Assembly (NCBI RefSeq): GCF_000763385.1
Contig: NZ_JQFA01000002.1
Location: forward strand, 310,001 to 374,000
DNA from: Leptolyngbya sp. KIOST-1
GTDB taxonomy: Bacteria > Cyanobacteriota > Cyanobacteriia > Phormidesmidales > Phormidesmidaceae
DNA length: 64,000 nucleotides
Direction of reading: 5' to 3'
A program made the translations under genes and the position numbers. Below the pieces are notes generated by a model. That model was not told the DNA's origin. It worked only from the letters and a program-made list of their open reading frames with translations, and ran no database searches. Numbering within the stretch: the first letter of the stretch is position 1; every line of letters starts with the position of its first letter. This document shows, piece after piece, positions 35,991-45,300 of this stretch.

Positions 35991-37055
35991 ATGCCTCTGA
36001 AACGACGACATTTTTTGTACGGAATGGCCGGTGTTACTGTGCCATTGATTGCGGCGAGTTGCGCTGGCACCACCAATGCTCCATCGAATAATGCGGCGGG
36101 TACAGCTAGTGCTGGGGGCGATTCTGGCAGCGCTGCACCCAGTACAATCCGCATTGGCTACCAGGTGATTCCCAATGCCGAGCTGTTGGCCAAGGCGCTG
36201 GGTTTAACCGAAAAAGCATTCCCCAACAGCACGGTGCAGTACTCCAGCTTTGACTCGGGGCGCGATGTTAACACCGCCTTTGCCGCCAACGGTATCGATT
36301 TTGGCCTGGCGGGGTCGGTGCCGGTCGCCGTCGGTATTTCCCAGGGGTTGCCCTACGAGGTGTATTTCATCCACGACGTAATTGGCGATGCCGAGGCGCT
36401 GGTCGTGCGTAATGGCATTACCACCACCAAGGATTTGACCGGCAAGAAGGTAGCCGTGCCCTTTGGTTCCACCACCCACTTCAGCCTGCTGGCCCTGTTG
36501 GATCAAGACGGCGTCGACCCGGCTGGTCTGACGCTTCTAGATTTGCAGCCCCAGGATCTAGTGGCCGCCTGGCAGCGGGGCGACATCGATGCCGCCTATG
36601 TATGGGAGCCCCACCTGACTCGACTGGTGGGTGATGGCGGCACAGTGATCCTCACCTCCGCAGACTTGGCCGATCGCGGTGTGCTCACCGCCGACGTGGG
36701 GCTGGTGAGCAAAGCCTTTGCCCAAAATCACACCGATGCCCTGCGGCGGTACGTAGGGGTGCTAGATGAGGCGGTGGAGTTTTATCGAGCCAACCCCCAG
36801 CAGGCGGCAGAGGCGCTCGCTAAGGAGCTGGGACTCACGCCCGAGGAGTCGCTGGCCAGCTCCAAGGGCATCATCTGGCTGACCTCTACAGAACAGGCCG
36901 ATGCCAAGTTTTTGGGTAAGTCAGGACAACCCGGAGCCTTTGCTCAAGTGCTAAAAGATTCCGCCGATTTTCTGGTAGGCCAAAAGGCGATCGATAAAGC
37001 GGCTGATTTGGCTACCTTTCAGCAACATCTGCGTACCGACACGCTTAAAACTTGA
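35991..37055 (+). CDS. tauA: Taurine/sulfonate ABC transporter substrate-binding protein
   Basis: The 354-residue protein has a Tat-like lipoprotein signal (LKRRHFLYGMAGVTVPLIAASC) and TauA-type sequence: IRIGYQVIPNAELLAKALGL, VQYSSFDSGRDVNTAFAANGIDFGLAGSVPVAVGISQGLPYEVYFIHDVIGDAEALV. TauA binds taurine. The next genes, ATPase (37169) and permease (38133), complete a tauABC-like set. The start follows an aaaaagga ribosome site. Confidence 0.88.
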   Translation: MPLKRRHFLYGMAGVTVPLIAASCAGTTNAPSNNAAGTASAGGDSGSAAPSTIRIGYQVIPNAELLAKALGLTEKAFPNSTVQYSSFDSGRDVNTAFAANGIDFGLAGSVPVAVGISQGLPYEVYFIHDVIGDAEALVVRNGITTTKDLTGKKVAVPFGSTTHFSLLALLDQDGVDPAGLTLLDLQPQDLVAAWQRGDIDAAYVWEPHLTRLVGDGGTVILTSADLADRGVLTADVGLVSKAFAQNHTDALRRYVGVLDEAVEFYRANPQQAAEALAKELGLTPEESLASSKGIIWLTSTEQADAKFLGKSGQPGAFAQVLKDSADFLVGQKAIDKAADLATFQQHLRTDTLKT

Positions 37056-37168
37056 GGAAGCAACTTAAGTTTTGAATTCAGAATTTCTCCTCTGGAGACG
37101 CTACGCGAACAAAACTCAAAATTCAAAACTGAGAACTCAACACTCACCCCTCCCCCAGGCCCCTAACC

Positions 37169-38005
37169 ATGTCCTTCTCCAGCCGCGTAACTAGCACCAC
37201 TCCTGTCCCCAGACCACCTTCGTCGCAAGAGGTGGTGGTGGCATTGCGGGATATTGACCTGCGCTTTGGCCAGGGTGCTCAGAGCGTGGAGGCGTTGCGA
37301 AGCATCAATTTAGACCTCACTGCCGGGGATTTTGTCTGCGTGCTGGGGGCCTCGGGCTGCGGTAAAACCTCCCTCCTGCGGGTGCTAGCGGGCTACCAGG
37401 CTCCCACCGCTGGGGTGGTTTACATCGACGGCAAGTTCCACAATGCCCCCAACGCCGATGTGGGGGTTGTGTTTCAACGGCCCAACCTGTTGCCCTGGCT
37501 CACCATTGCCGACAATGTAGGCTTTGGCCCCAAAATGCAGGGTGAACCCGACCTCACCCGCAAGCAGCGGGTTTCCCATTACCTCGATCTGGTAGGTCTG
37601 AGCGAAGCCAGTCAGCGCCTGCCCCACCAGCTCTCGGGGGGGATGCGACAAAGGGCTGCGATCGCCTGCACCCTGGCCGCCAACCCCCGCGTCGTGCTGA
37701 TGGACGAGCCCTTTGGTGCCCTCGACGCCCTCACCCGCGAATCAATGCAGCTACACCTGCGCAAAATCTGGCAGCAAACCCAAAAAACCATCTTCTTCAT
37801 CACCCACGACGTGGAAGAAGCCCTGATTCTGTCCACTCGGATTGTGGTTATGCACGCTCGCCCTGGCCGCATTGCCGAGCAAATTGCCAATCCCTTCCGC
37901 GACGTCCTCGACACCATGAGTATTACCGACCTGCGCACTATGCCAGAGTTTATTCGCCTGCGGCAGCGGCTCGTGTCGGCGATCCACTCGGTAGGGAGTG
38001 GATAA
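37169..38005 (+). CDS. tauB: ABC transporter ATP-binding protein, TauB type
   Basis: The 278-residue protein has Walker A GASGCGKTS (about 60-68), signature LSGGMRQR, Walker [18 protein letters not shown] and switch His in FFITHDVEEALIL. The ~20-residue N-terminal extension before the ABC core is unusual but harmless. It follows the TauA-like gene and precedes a permease. Confidence 0.92.
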   Translation: MSFSSRVTSTTPVPRPPSSQEVVVALRDIDLRFGQGAQSVEALRSINLDLTAGDFVCVLGASGCGKTSLLRVLAGYQAPTAGVVYIDGKFHNAPNADVGVVFQRPNLLPWLTIADNVGFGPKMQGEPDLTRKQRVSHYLDLVGLSEASQRLPHQLSGGMRQRAAIACTLAANPRVVLMDEPFGALDALTRESMQLHLRKIWQQTQKTIFFITHDVEEALILSTRIVVMHARPGRIAEQIANPFRDVLDTMSITDLRTMPEFIRLRQRLVSAIHSVGSG

Positions 38006-38132
38006 GTAGGGGGTAGGGAGTAGGGGGTGGGGAGTCGTCAATTGACAAACTATTACACCTTATCCCGCCCCACACCCATCCACCCCACACCCATCCACCC
38101 CTCACCCCTCACACCCCACTCCCCATCCACCC
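38006..38132. repeat. Heptamer-repeat gap
   Basis: G-rich units, a core gtcaattgacaaactattac, and C-rich units (cacccatccacccc) separate the TauB-like and permease genes. Confidence 0.65.
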
Positions 38133-38936
38133 ATGACCCTCACCCTCCCCCGCAACCCCACCAAGCCTCGCCTCGCCATCCCCCGCCCCCTCCAGGGCTG
38201 GCTGCTTCCCGTTGTGTTAGTGCTGCTGTGGGAGCTAGTGTCCCGGCTGGGCCTAGTAGCCCCTAACCTGCTGCCTGCTCCGACCACGGTGTTGGAGACT
38301 GTCGTTGACCTGGCTCGCAGCGGTGCACTGTTTCGCCACGTGGGTATTACCCTCTACCGGGTGATTTTGGGGTTTGGCCTTGGCACTCTAGTGGCCACGG
38401 TGCTGGGAGCGCTGACGGGCTATTCTCGCGTTGCCCACGCCTACCTCGACCCGCTGCTGCAAGCCCTGCGAAACATTCCCTCGATCGCCTGGGTGCCGCT
38501 GTTTATTCTCTGGCTGGGCATCTACGAAAGCTCGAAGATCGCCCTGATTGCCGTAGGAGTGTTTTTCCCTGTCTACCTGAATTTGATGAGCGGGGTGCAG
38601 GGGGTCGATCGCAAGCTGGTAGAGGTGGGTCAAATCTATCGCCTCAACCAGTGGCAGCTGGTGCAGCGGGTTTTCTTTCCGGCCACGTTACCGGCCTACC
38701 TGGTCGGGCTTCGCAATGGCCTGGGCCTGGGCTGGATGTTTGTGGTCGCCGCCGAACTCATGGGCGCAAGTCAGGGGTTGGGCTACCTGTTGATCGATGG
38801 CCAAACTACGGGACGGCCGGCCATCATCATCGCCAGCATCGTGCTGTTTGCCCTCTTAGGAAAACTGACCGATTCAGGATTATCAGCCATTAATAAGCGA
38901 CTGCTGCACTGGCAAGATTCCTATGGTGCAGGGTAG
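38133..38936 (+). CDS. tauC: ABC transporter permease, TauC/SsuC type
   Basis: The 267-residue protein has six membrane helices. The coupling loop LVEVGQIYRLNQWQLVQRVFFPATLPAYLVGLRNGLGLGWMFVVAAELMGASQGLGYL and the RNIPSIAWVPLFILWLGIYESSKIALIAVGVFFPVYLNL block match TauC/SsuC. It completes the set 35991-38936 with TauA- and TauB-like proteins. Confidence 0.9.
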   Translation: MTLTLPRNPTKPRLAIPRPLQGWLLPVVLVLLWELVSRLGLVAPNLLPAPTTVLETVVDLARSGALFRHVGITLYRVILGFGLGTLVATVLGALTGYSRVAHAYLDPLLQALRNIPSIAWVPLFILWLGIYESSKIALIAVGVFFPVYLNLMSGVQGVDRKLVEVGQIYRLNQWQLVQRVFFPATLPAYLVGLRNGLGLGWMFVVAAELMGASQGLGYLLIDGQTTGRPAIIIASIVLFALLGKLTDSGLSAINKRLLHWQDSYGAG

Positions 38937-39074
38937 AGAGAATTTTGGATTTTGGATTTTAGATTGCCGATGCTTCCTTCCAAAATCCAAAATCGCAAAT
39001 CCAAAATTCCCCAGGGCAGACACATAGGTCTGCCCCTACCCCCCACCCATCCACCCCTTACCCCCACCCCCCCA
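38937..39074. repeat. Gap with ccaaaatcc hairpin and heptamers
   Basis: A ttttggattttggattttag tract pairs with ccaaaatccaaaatcg a few bases downstream. Then come gcagacacataggtctgcc and C-rich heptamers before the ATPase start. The ccaaaatccaaaat word recurs near 39910. Confidence 0.6.
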
Positions 39075-39824
39075 ATGCTTCACATCAAAAACGTCCACAA
39101 ACAATTCGCCAATGGCTTCCTGGCCCTGGAGGGGATCGACCTGACCATTCAGCCGGGGGAAATCGTCAGCCTAGTGGGTACCAGCGGCTGCGGCAAGAGC
39201 ACACTGCTGCGGATTTTGGCGGGGCTAGATTTTCCCACCCTGGGGGAGGTCAGCATTGAGGGTGAACCAATTGCTGGCCCGCACCCCAAGGTGGGGCTGA
39301 TCTTCCAAGAGGCGAGGCTGATGCCCTGGCTGACGGTCGCAGACAACATCAAGTTTGGTCTCCACGGCTTGCCCCCGCTGGAGCGGCAGTGGCGCACCCA
39401 GCAGGTGTTACAGAAAGTGCACCTCAGCAAGTTTGCTGAGTCGTTGCCCCGGCAGCTGTCGGGGGGCATGGCCCAGCGGGTGGCGATCGCCCGCGCCCTG
39501 GTCACCCAGCCCGATATTTTGCTGCTCGACGAGCCCTTCAGCGCCCTCGATGCCTTTACCCGCGCCCAGCTGCAAGACCACCTGCTGGATATTTGGGAGG
39601 GCGACTACCCGACGCTGCTGCTGGTCACCCACGACATTGAAGAGGCCCTGGTGCTCAGCGATCGCATTATCGTGCTGCGCCCCCACCCCGGTCGCATCCA
39701 CCGTGAGCTGAGGGTAGATTTGCCCCGACCCCGGCGGCGCAGCAGCCCAGAGTTTCAGCGCCTGAAGGAGCAGTTGATTGGGGAGCTAGATCTGACGCCG
39801 GAGCTGGATTTGGTGGAGTTGTGA
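39075..39824 (+). CDS. ABC transporter ATP-binding protein, SsuB type
   Basis: The 249-residue protein has Walker A GTSGCGKST (35-43), signature LSGGMAQR, Walker B LLLDEPFSALDAFTRAQ and LLVTHDIEEALVLSD. I start at 39075; the longer frame is repeat-derived. The compact size and HPGRIHRELRVDLPRPRRR tail match SsuB. The nearest partners are the permeases at 38133 and 40626. Confidence 0.92.
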   Translation: MLHIKNVHKQFANGFLALEGIDLTIQPGEIVSLVGTSGCGKSTLLRILAGLDFPTLGEVSIEGEPIAGPHPKVGLIFQEARLMPWLTVADNIKFGLHGLPPLERQWRTQQVLQKVHLSKFAESLPRQLSGGMAQRVAIARALVTQPDILLLDEPFSALDAFTRAQLQDHLLDIWEGDYPTLLLVTHDIEEALVLSDRIIVLRPHPGRIHRELRVDLPRPRRRSSPEFQRLKEQLIGELDLTPELDLVEL

Positions 39825-39949
39825 GGGGTAGGGGGTAGGGAGTGGGGAGTGGGGAGTGGTGCGTAGGGGCAGACCTGGGTGTCTGCCCTCACCTTTGGAA
39901 ACAGAGGAATGTTCAAAGTCCAAAATCCAAAATTTCTTGAGGTTGAATT

Positions 39950-40501
39950 ATGACAAAAATTGTTGCGATCGCCAGTAGCCCGTCCCACCCCTCCCGCTCC
40001 TACGCGGTGCTGGAGGAAGCGCAGAAACTCTTAAAAGCTCAGGGCGCTGAGCTAGAGATTTTGTTGGTGCGCGATCTGCCAGCGGAAGATTTGCTCCACG
40101 CCCGGTTTGATAGTGCGGCCATCAATGCCGCCACGGCCCAAGTCACCGATGCCGATGCGGTGATCATTTCGACACCCGTGTACAAAGCCGCCTACACCGG
40201 CATTCTCAAAGCCTTCCTCGACCTGCTGCCCCAAAAGGCGTTGGTGGGCAAACCCATCCTCCCCATCGCTACCGGAGGAACGCTGGCACATCTGCTGGCG
40301 ATCGACTACGCCCTCAACCCCGTGCTCGGCGTCCTCGGTGCCACCCACATTCTCCAGGGCGTCTACCTGGTCGATAGCCAGTTCCAACGCCTAGAAACCG
40401 GCGGCATTGAACTTAACGACCCCGAACTGCAAACCCGCTTCCACAGCGCCCTGACCGAACTCACCCATGCCGTCCCAGCCCGAGTTCCTACTACCGTGTG
40501 A
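39950..40501 (+). CDS. ssuE: NADPH-dependent FMN reductase
   Basis: The 183-residue flavodoxin-fold protein has VAIASSPSHPSRSYAVLEEA at the N-terminus and STPVYKAAYTGILKAFLDLLPQKALVGKPILPIATGG, both hallmarks of SsuE. It supplies FMNH2 to SsuD (30688-31830) and probably to the DszC/SfnB-like enzymes. It is 9 kb from ssuD, within the same direction of transcription. The next gene is a permease. Confidence 0.95.
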   Translation: MTKIVAIASSPSHPSRSYAVLEEAQKLLKAQGAELEILLVRDLPAEDLLHARFDSAAINAATAQVTDADAVIISTPVYKAAYTGILKAFLDLLPQKALVGKPILPIATGGTLAHLLAIDYALNPVLGVLGATHILQGVYLVDSQFQRLETGGIELNDPELQTRFHSALTELTHAVPARVPTTV

Positions 40502-40625
40502 CTGTGGGGAGTGGGGAGTGGGGAGTATTGCTCGAACTTCTACTAAGTGTTCCCAGGCCCCCCTAACCCATCCAACCCTTTACCCCTCACCCCCTACCCC
40601 TCACCTCCTACCCCCTACCCCTTCC
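40502..40625. repeat. Heptamer-repeat gap
   Basis: G-rich units (gtggggagtggggag) after the ssuE stop, a core (ctcgaacttctactaagtg), and C-rich units (ccctcacctcctacc) before the permease start. Confidence 0.7.
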
Positions 40626-41426
40626 ATGACCACCACCCTCCGCCGCCCTACCCCTCGCCTCTCCCTTCCCTGGGATCGCATCCTCCCCTGGGCCGTCCCA
40701 GTTGGGCTTATTCTGCTATGGCAACTCCTGGCCCAGGTGGGTGTCATCAACAGCCGTATCCTACCCGCCCCCACCGATGTGGTGCGGGCCGCTGTTCGCC
40801 TCACCCTCAGCGGCGAACTGTTCAGGCACGTTGCCATTAGCACCTGGCGGGCCGTGGTTGGGTTTCTCATTGGTGGCAGCATTGGGCTATTTTTCGGCGT
40901 GCTCAACGGTGTCTCCCGCCCCGCCGAGCTGCTGGCCGACAGCTCCATTCAAATGATTCGCAACATTCCCCACCTGGCCATGATTCCCCTGGTCATCCTC
41001 TGGTTTGGCATCGGCGATGAGGCACGGATTTTTTTGGTGGCGCTGGGGGTGCTGTTTCCGATTTACGTCAACACCTTCTACGGCATTCGCGCCATCGACC
41101 CAGGGCTGATTGAAATGGGCCGCGTCTATGGTCTCAGCCGCCGCGAACTGTTTTCTCAGGTGATATTACCCGGCGCGTTGCCCAGCATTTTAGTCGGCCT
41201 GCGCTACGCCCTGGGCAACATGTGGCTCACCCTAATTGTGGCCGAAACCATCGCCGCCAGCTCGGGCATAGGCTACATGGCCATGAACGCCCGCGAATTT
41301 ATGCAAACCGACGTTGTTGTCGTCGCCATTTTGCTCTACGCCCTGCTCGGCAAACTCGCCGACTCCGCCGTCCGCTGGCTGGAGAAAGTCACCATTGCCT
41401 GGCACCCGAGTCAGAATTTGAAGTGA
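40626..41426 (+). CDS. ssuC: Aliphatic sulfonate ABC transporter permease
   Basis: The 266-residue protein has six membrane helices with MIRNIPHLAMIPLVILWFGIGDEARIFLVALGVLFPIYVNTFYGIRAIDPGLIEMGRVYGLSRRELFSQVILPGALPSILVGLRYALG, a very typical SsuC sequence. It lies between SsuE and the last SsuB-like ATPase. I chose the ATG at 40626 because upstream in-frame sequence is heptamer repeat. Confidence 0.94.
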   Translation: MTTTLRRPTPRLSLPWDRILPWAVPVGLILLWQLLAQVGVINSRILPAPTDVVRAAVRLTLSGELFRHVAISTWRAVVGFLIGGSIGLFFGVLNGVSRPAELLADSSIQMIRNIPHLAMIPLVILWFGIGDEARIFLVALGVLFPIYVNTFYGIRAIDPGLIEMGRVYGLSRRELFSQVILPGALPSILVGLRYALGNMWLTLIVAETIAASSGIGYMAMNAREFMQTDVVVVAILLYALLGKLADSAVRWLEKVTIAWHPSQNLK

Positions 41427-41570
41427 GTAGGGAGTGGGGAGTGGGGAGTGGGGAGTAGTCCTGAGCTTCTAACCAGTACTTCTTCAACCATCTACCCCTT
41501 ATACCCTCCCTTACCCATCCACCCCCTACCCCTTACCCCCATACCCCACCCCCCAACCCACCCCCCAACC
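41427..41570. repeat. Heptamer-repeat gap with G-quadruplex-like tract
   Basis: Four or more gggg-agt units run at 41430-41457, then a short core (ctgagcttctaaccagtac), then ~90 bp of C-rich units to the ATPase start. The regular G-tracts could form a G-quadruplex in the transcript. Confidence 0.7.
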
Positions 41571-42326
41571 ATGACCCAAACCTCCCACACCCCAACCCAC
41601 ACCACTGATGCCACGGGCACTCACGTTTGGCTAAACGGCGTCACCAAAGCCTTTGGCAATATAACGGTGCTCGACAACTTTAGTCTCGAAATTTTGCCCG
41701 GTGAGTTTGTTGCTGTAGTGGGTAAAAGCGGCTGCGGCAAAAGCACCTTGCTGCGCCTGCTGGCGGGGCTAGAAACACCGACCCACGGAGAAATCGTCCT
41801 CGATGGTCAGCGTTTGAATGGGCTAAATGCTAAAGCACGGGTGATGTTTCAAGACTCTCGATTGCTGCCCTGGCGCAAGGTGATTGAAAATGTCGCCCTG
41901 GGTCTCAAAGAACAGACCCGCCCTCGCAGCCACTGGGCCTTGCAGCAGGTGGGGCTAGACAGCCGTGCCCAAGATTGGACGACGGTACTATCGGGTGGTC
42001 AACAACAGCGCGTAGCCCTGGCTCGGGCACTGGTCACCCAACCCCACCTACTGCTGCTCGACGAACCCTTAGGGGCACTCGATGCCCTAACCCGCATTGA
42101 CATGCAGCGCTTGATCGAAACGCTTTGGCAAGAGCAGCAGTTTACTGCGTTGTTAGTGACCCATGATGTTGAAGAAGCGGTGATGCTGGGCGATCGCGTC
42201 ATTGTCATTCAGAATGGCCGCATTGAACTTGATGTGCCGGTTTACTTGCCCCGCCCACGCAACTTGGCCGACCCAGAACTCACCCGGCTTAAGCAGAAGG
42301 TGCTCAACCAAATTCTGCGCAACTGA
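41571..42326 (+). CDS. ssuB: Aliphatic sulfonate ABC transporter ATP-binding protein
   Basis: The 251-residue protein has Walker [10 protein letters not shown] (51-59), the SsuB-type [18 protein letters not shown], signature LSGGQQQR, Walker [16 protein letters not shown] and [15 protein letters not shown]. It follows ssuC and ends 25 bp before the convergent relaxase gene, which marks the border of the sulfur region. Confidence 0.94.
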   Translation: MTQTSHTPTHTTDATGTHVWLNGVTKAFGNITVLDNFSLEILPGEFVAVVGKSGCGKSTLLRLLAGLETPTHGEIVLDGQRLNGLNAKARVMFQDSRLLPWRKVIENVALGLKEQTRPRSHWALQQVGLDSRAQDWTTVLSGGQQQRVALARALVTQPHLLLLDEPLGALDALTRIDMQRLIETLWQEQQFTALLVTHDVEEAVMLGDRVIVIQNGRIELDVPVYLPRPRNLADPELTRLKQKVLNQILRN

Positions 42327-42350
42327 CTTTGTACGGACATAAGGCTGGGC

Positions 42351-45300
42351 TTAACCGCCTATGAAATTATCTACGCTTTGCCTAGGAGATTGGGTATATT
42401 CCTTATATTGTTGGCTTGCTATTTTTACGATGTGTCTAGCGAATGCGATCGCCTCTTTCCTACCTTGCTTGTCATAAATCAACCTCACCGTCTCACTCCC
42501 CGCCACCAGCATCAGCGTTACCTCTTTAGCCGAGCACCCATCCCGCAACGCCCGCTGCGCCACTCGCAGTTCCAAACTCGCTGCTGGCAACCCCGCCGAG
42601 TAGTGCTCCCACCGCGCCAATAGCTGCTCCCTCGAATTCACCTTTGGCGAGTCCGAGGCATCTAGTTGATTCCGCTCTCGTCCAACCGTCCTTCCAATCG
42701 CTCTAGCGACGCGATCAACGGCTGCTGCAAGGCCGACTCGGTCTTGAGTTGCCCGTTCCAACTGCTCGAGGCCGCAATTAACCGCCGCAACTGCTCCTGC
42801 AAGGTCGCCTGCGCATCGGAGTAAGTCTCGTCGCTGACGATACGCTGCAATTGCGCGACCAAGAGCCCCAAGCTCTGGTTCCAGTGCTGCGGTAACGCCG
42901 CTAAATCCTCCCCCAAGGTCTGGACGTGGTCTTCGAGGTGCAGAACTCGCAGCGTGTTCACGCAGATCTCGACCCGCAGCGGCTCTAAGCTGTTCTGCAA
43001 CACGCTGGCCAATACGCTCTCCCACTGCTCTGGGGTCAAAGCGGGGGATGGGTTCTGGTTGCCGTTGTTCCCGTTGTTCATGCTGTCCATAGGTGATCAC
43101 CTGTTGAGTTAATGGCACGTAGTCACTCACGTTCTCCTTGGCCCGCGACACCTGGGCCAGTCGCACCAGATCGGCCTGGCTAGTGGTGTACAGGGTCACT
43201 GCCCGCTTGGCTCTGGAAATCGCCACATAAAACGCTTCTCGATTCGTCGTTTCGCCCAGCAGCGCCAGTACCCGCTCCGCCGTCTTGCCCTGGCTGCTAT
43301 AGGTGGTGTTCACCCAGGCGTAGTCGATGTACTGATTTCCGCTGAGGTTGATAGTTGAGGTTTGCCCTGCCCCATCTCGAACCACTGCCGTCCCATCCGC
43401 CTCCAGCCCCGTCACTACAAACCCCTGGCCATTACGGATTCCGGCTTGGGAGTTGTTGCGTGTCCACTTGAGCTTGTCGCCCACCGCCACCGAAATCGAT
43501 TGCGTCGTGTACACCGTCTTTCGAGGAGACAGGGCAGGATTGATCGACAGTACTGACCCGTTCGGCGTCTCCAGCACCACCTGCTGAGCTTCGGGATTCA
43601 CCGCGATCACCCGGTACTGCTCACCTCTGATCAACCCCTGCTTCCGGTAATCCTGAATTGGCACCAGCACATCACCCACGGAATAGGCTCTGGGATAGCT
43701 GGCTTGGGCTGTGGTCAGATCCTTGCGACGCAAACTCTGCATCACAAAGCTATCTACTCCCAAGCCCCCCTCATCCTGTAAGCCAGCCCGTATCGCCTGA
43801 GTCAAGGCAAGACGCTCCGCATTCGTCCCGGCCAGCACCAGCGTAGATTCCCGCTCCTCTGCCGACAGCGCCAAATAGTCTACCGCCACCTGCTGAATCC
43901 GCTCCTGGGTTTGAGTCCCCTCCTTGACACACCCTGCCTGGGCCAGAATTTCTATGCCTTCGCTGATCTGCCCCTGGGCCACTAGTTCTACAGCCGATCG
44001 CAACACCCCATTCTGCTGCCGCCGATGGGTCTCCAGATAAGCTGTCCCCATGCCCCCTGCCTGCAAACTCTTGAAGGGATTACCGGCTTCCACCGCTGAA
44101 AGCTGTCGGGTATCCCCGACCAGCAACACCCTGGCCTGCTCCAATGCCGCTCGCCGCAACAGGGCATGAGCATCCTTCATACTCAACAACCCCGCCTCAT
44201 CGACAATCCAAAGCGTGGGCTGAGGTGGTTCATCCAACGGCTGAGACACCAACAGTCCAGCTACTGTCGTGGTCTCAATCCCCAGCGATTCTCCCAGCAC
44301 ATGGGCCGCTTCAGCGCTGGGGGCCAAACCCCGAAAGTTGTACCCCTGACCATGAGCTAACTCTCTCAGCACACTCAAAGCATAAGTCTTGCCAGCTCCC
44401 GCTACGCCTTGCCAGGCCATCACGGTATCCGGCGTGGTCGCTGCAAGCTCAACTGCGTTTTGCTGCTCGGGGTTCAGGGAATGGTTCACCAGACTGTCTA
44501 GCTGGGTGCCCCTGGGGACAATCGGTGCCACCTGCCCCCGGCCCTGCTGCATCAGACGAATGGTGTTGAGTTCCAGATTGAGTGCTGTCTGGGTGGTGAA
44601 CTTGCCGTCGGCGACTCGGATAAGTTCGGGGCTGTGGGCGATCGCTCCCTCAATCGCCTCAAACCCCTGCACCCCCAGCTCGTGTTCAAAGATAAACCGC
44701 TCCAGCATCGTCCGCCGAAACACCGACTCCCGCTCTCCGCAGTGCTGGATCGCCGCGTCAATTACCGATTTAGCCGATGAGAATGTCTCAGGTAACAGGG
44801 CAACGCCTTCAGGCAACTCCGGCAGCTCCAAGCCTTTCAATTGAATCAGGGCATTCCATCCCCGCTGTAGAAGTCCCTCGTCCACCTCTTTGGGCTTCCG
44901 TTTCCGCGATACCAATGTGGCTGTCTCCCGCATGGCTCGGTTGTTCTCAGACCCCGTCGCCTCCCATTCCTCGATCAGCTTGAGGATTTGCTGCCTGCGG
45001 GTCGAGAATGCCTTGAGCAGTTCTGGAGAATACCCAGCCAGCTCAAACTGTCCATGAGCCTTCGGCTCAATCTGGTAGCCCTGCTGCCTCAGCGCGACCG
45101 CCAGCTCATTCTGGTAAATCTGGCCCAGGAGTTTTTGGTTAGCGATCGCCGCCTCATTACTCAAGCTAAACCACCGCCCATCCTCCAACTGCGTCGCGTT
45201 CATCACTACACAATGGCTGTGCAGCTGCGGCTCTGCCTCCCGACTGGTGGAGTGGGTAAACACCGCTGCCGCGATATTGCCGGTCGTCACCTTTGTCCGG

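Noticed and set aside
42327-42350. Attachment site of the mobile segment at the sulfur cluster border
   Set aside because: The 24 bp show no match to the tRNA-Thr 3' end.
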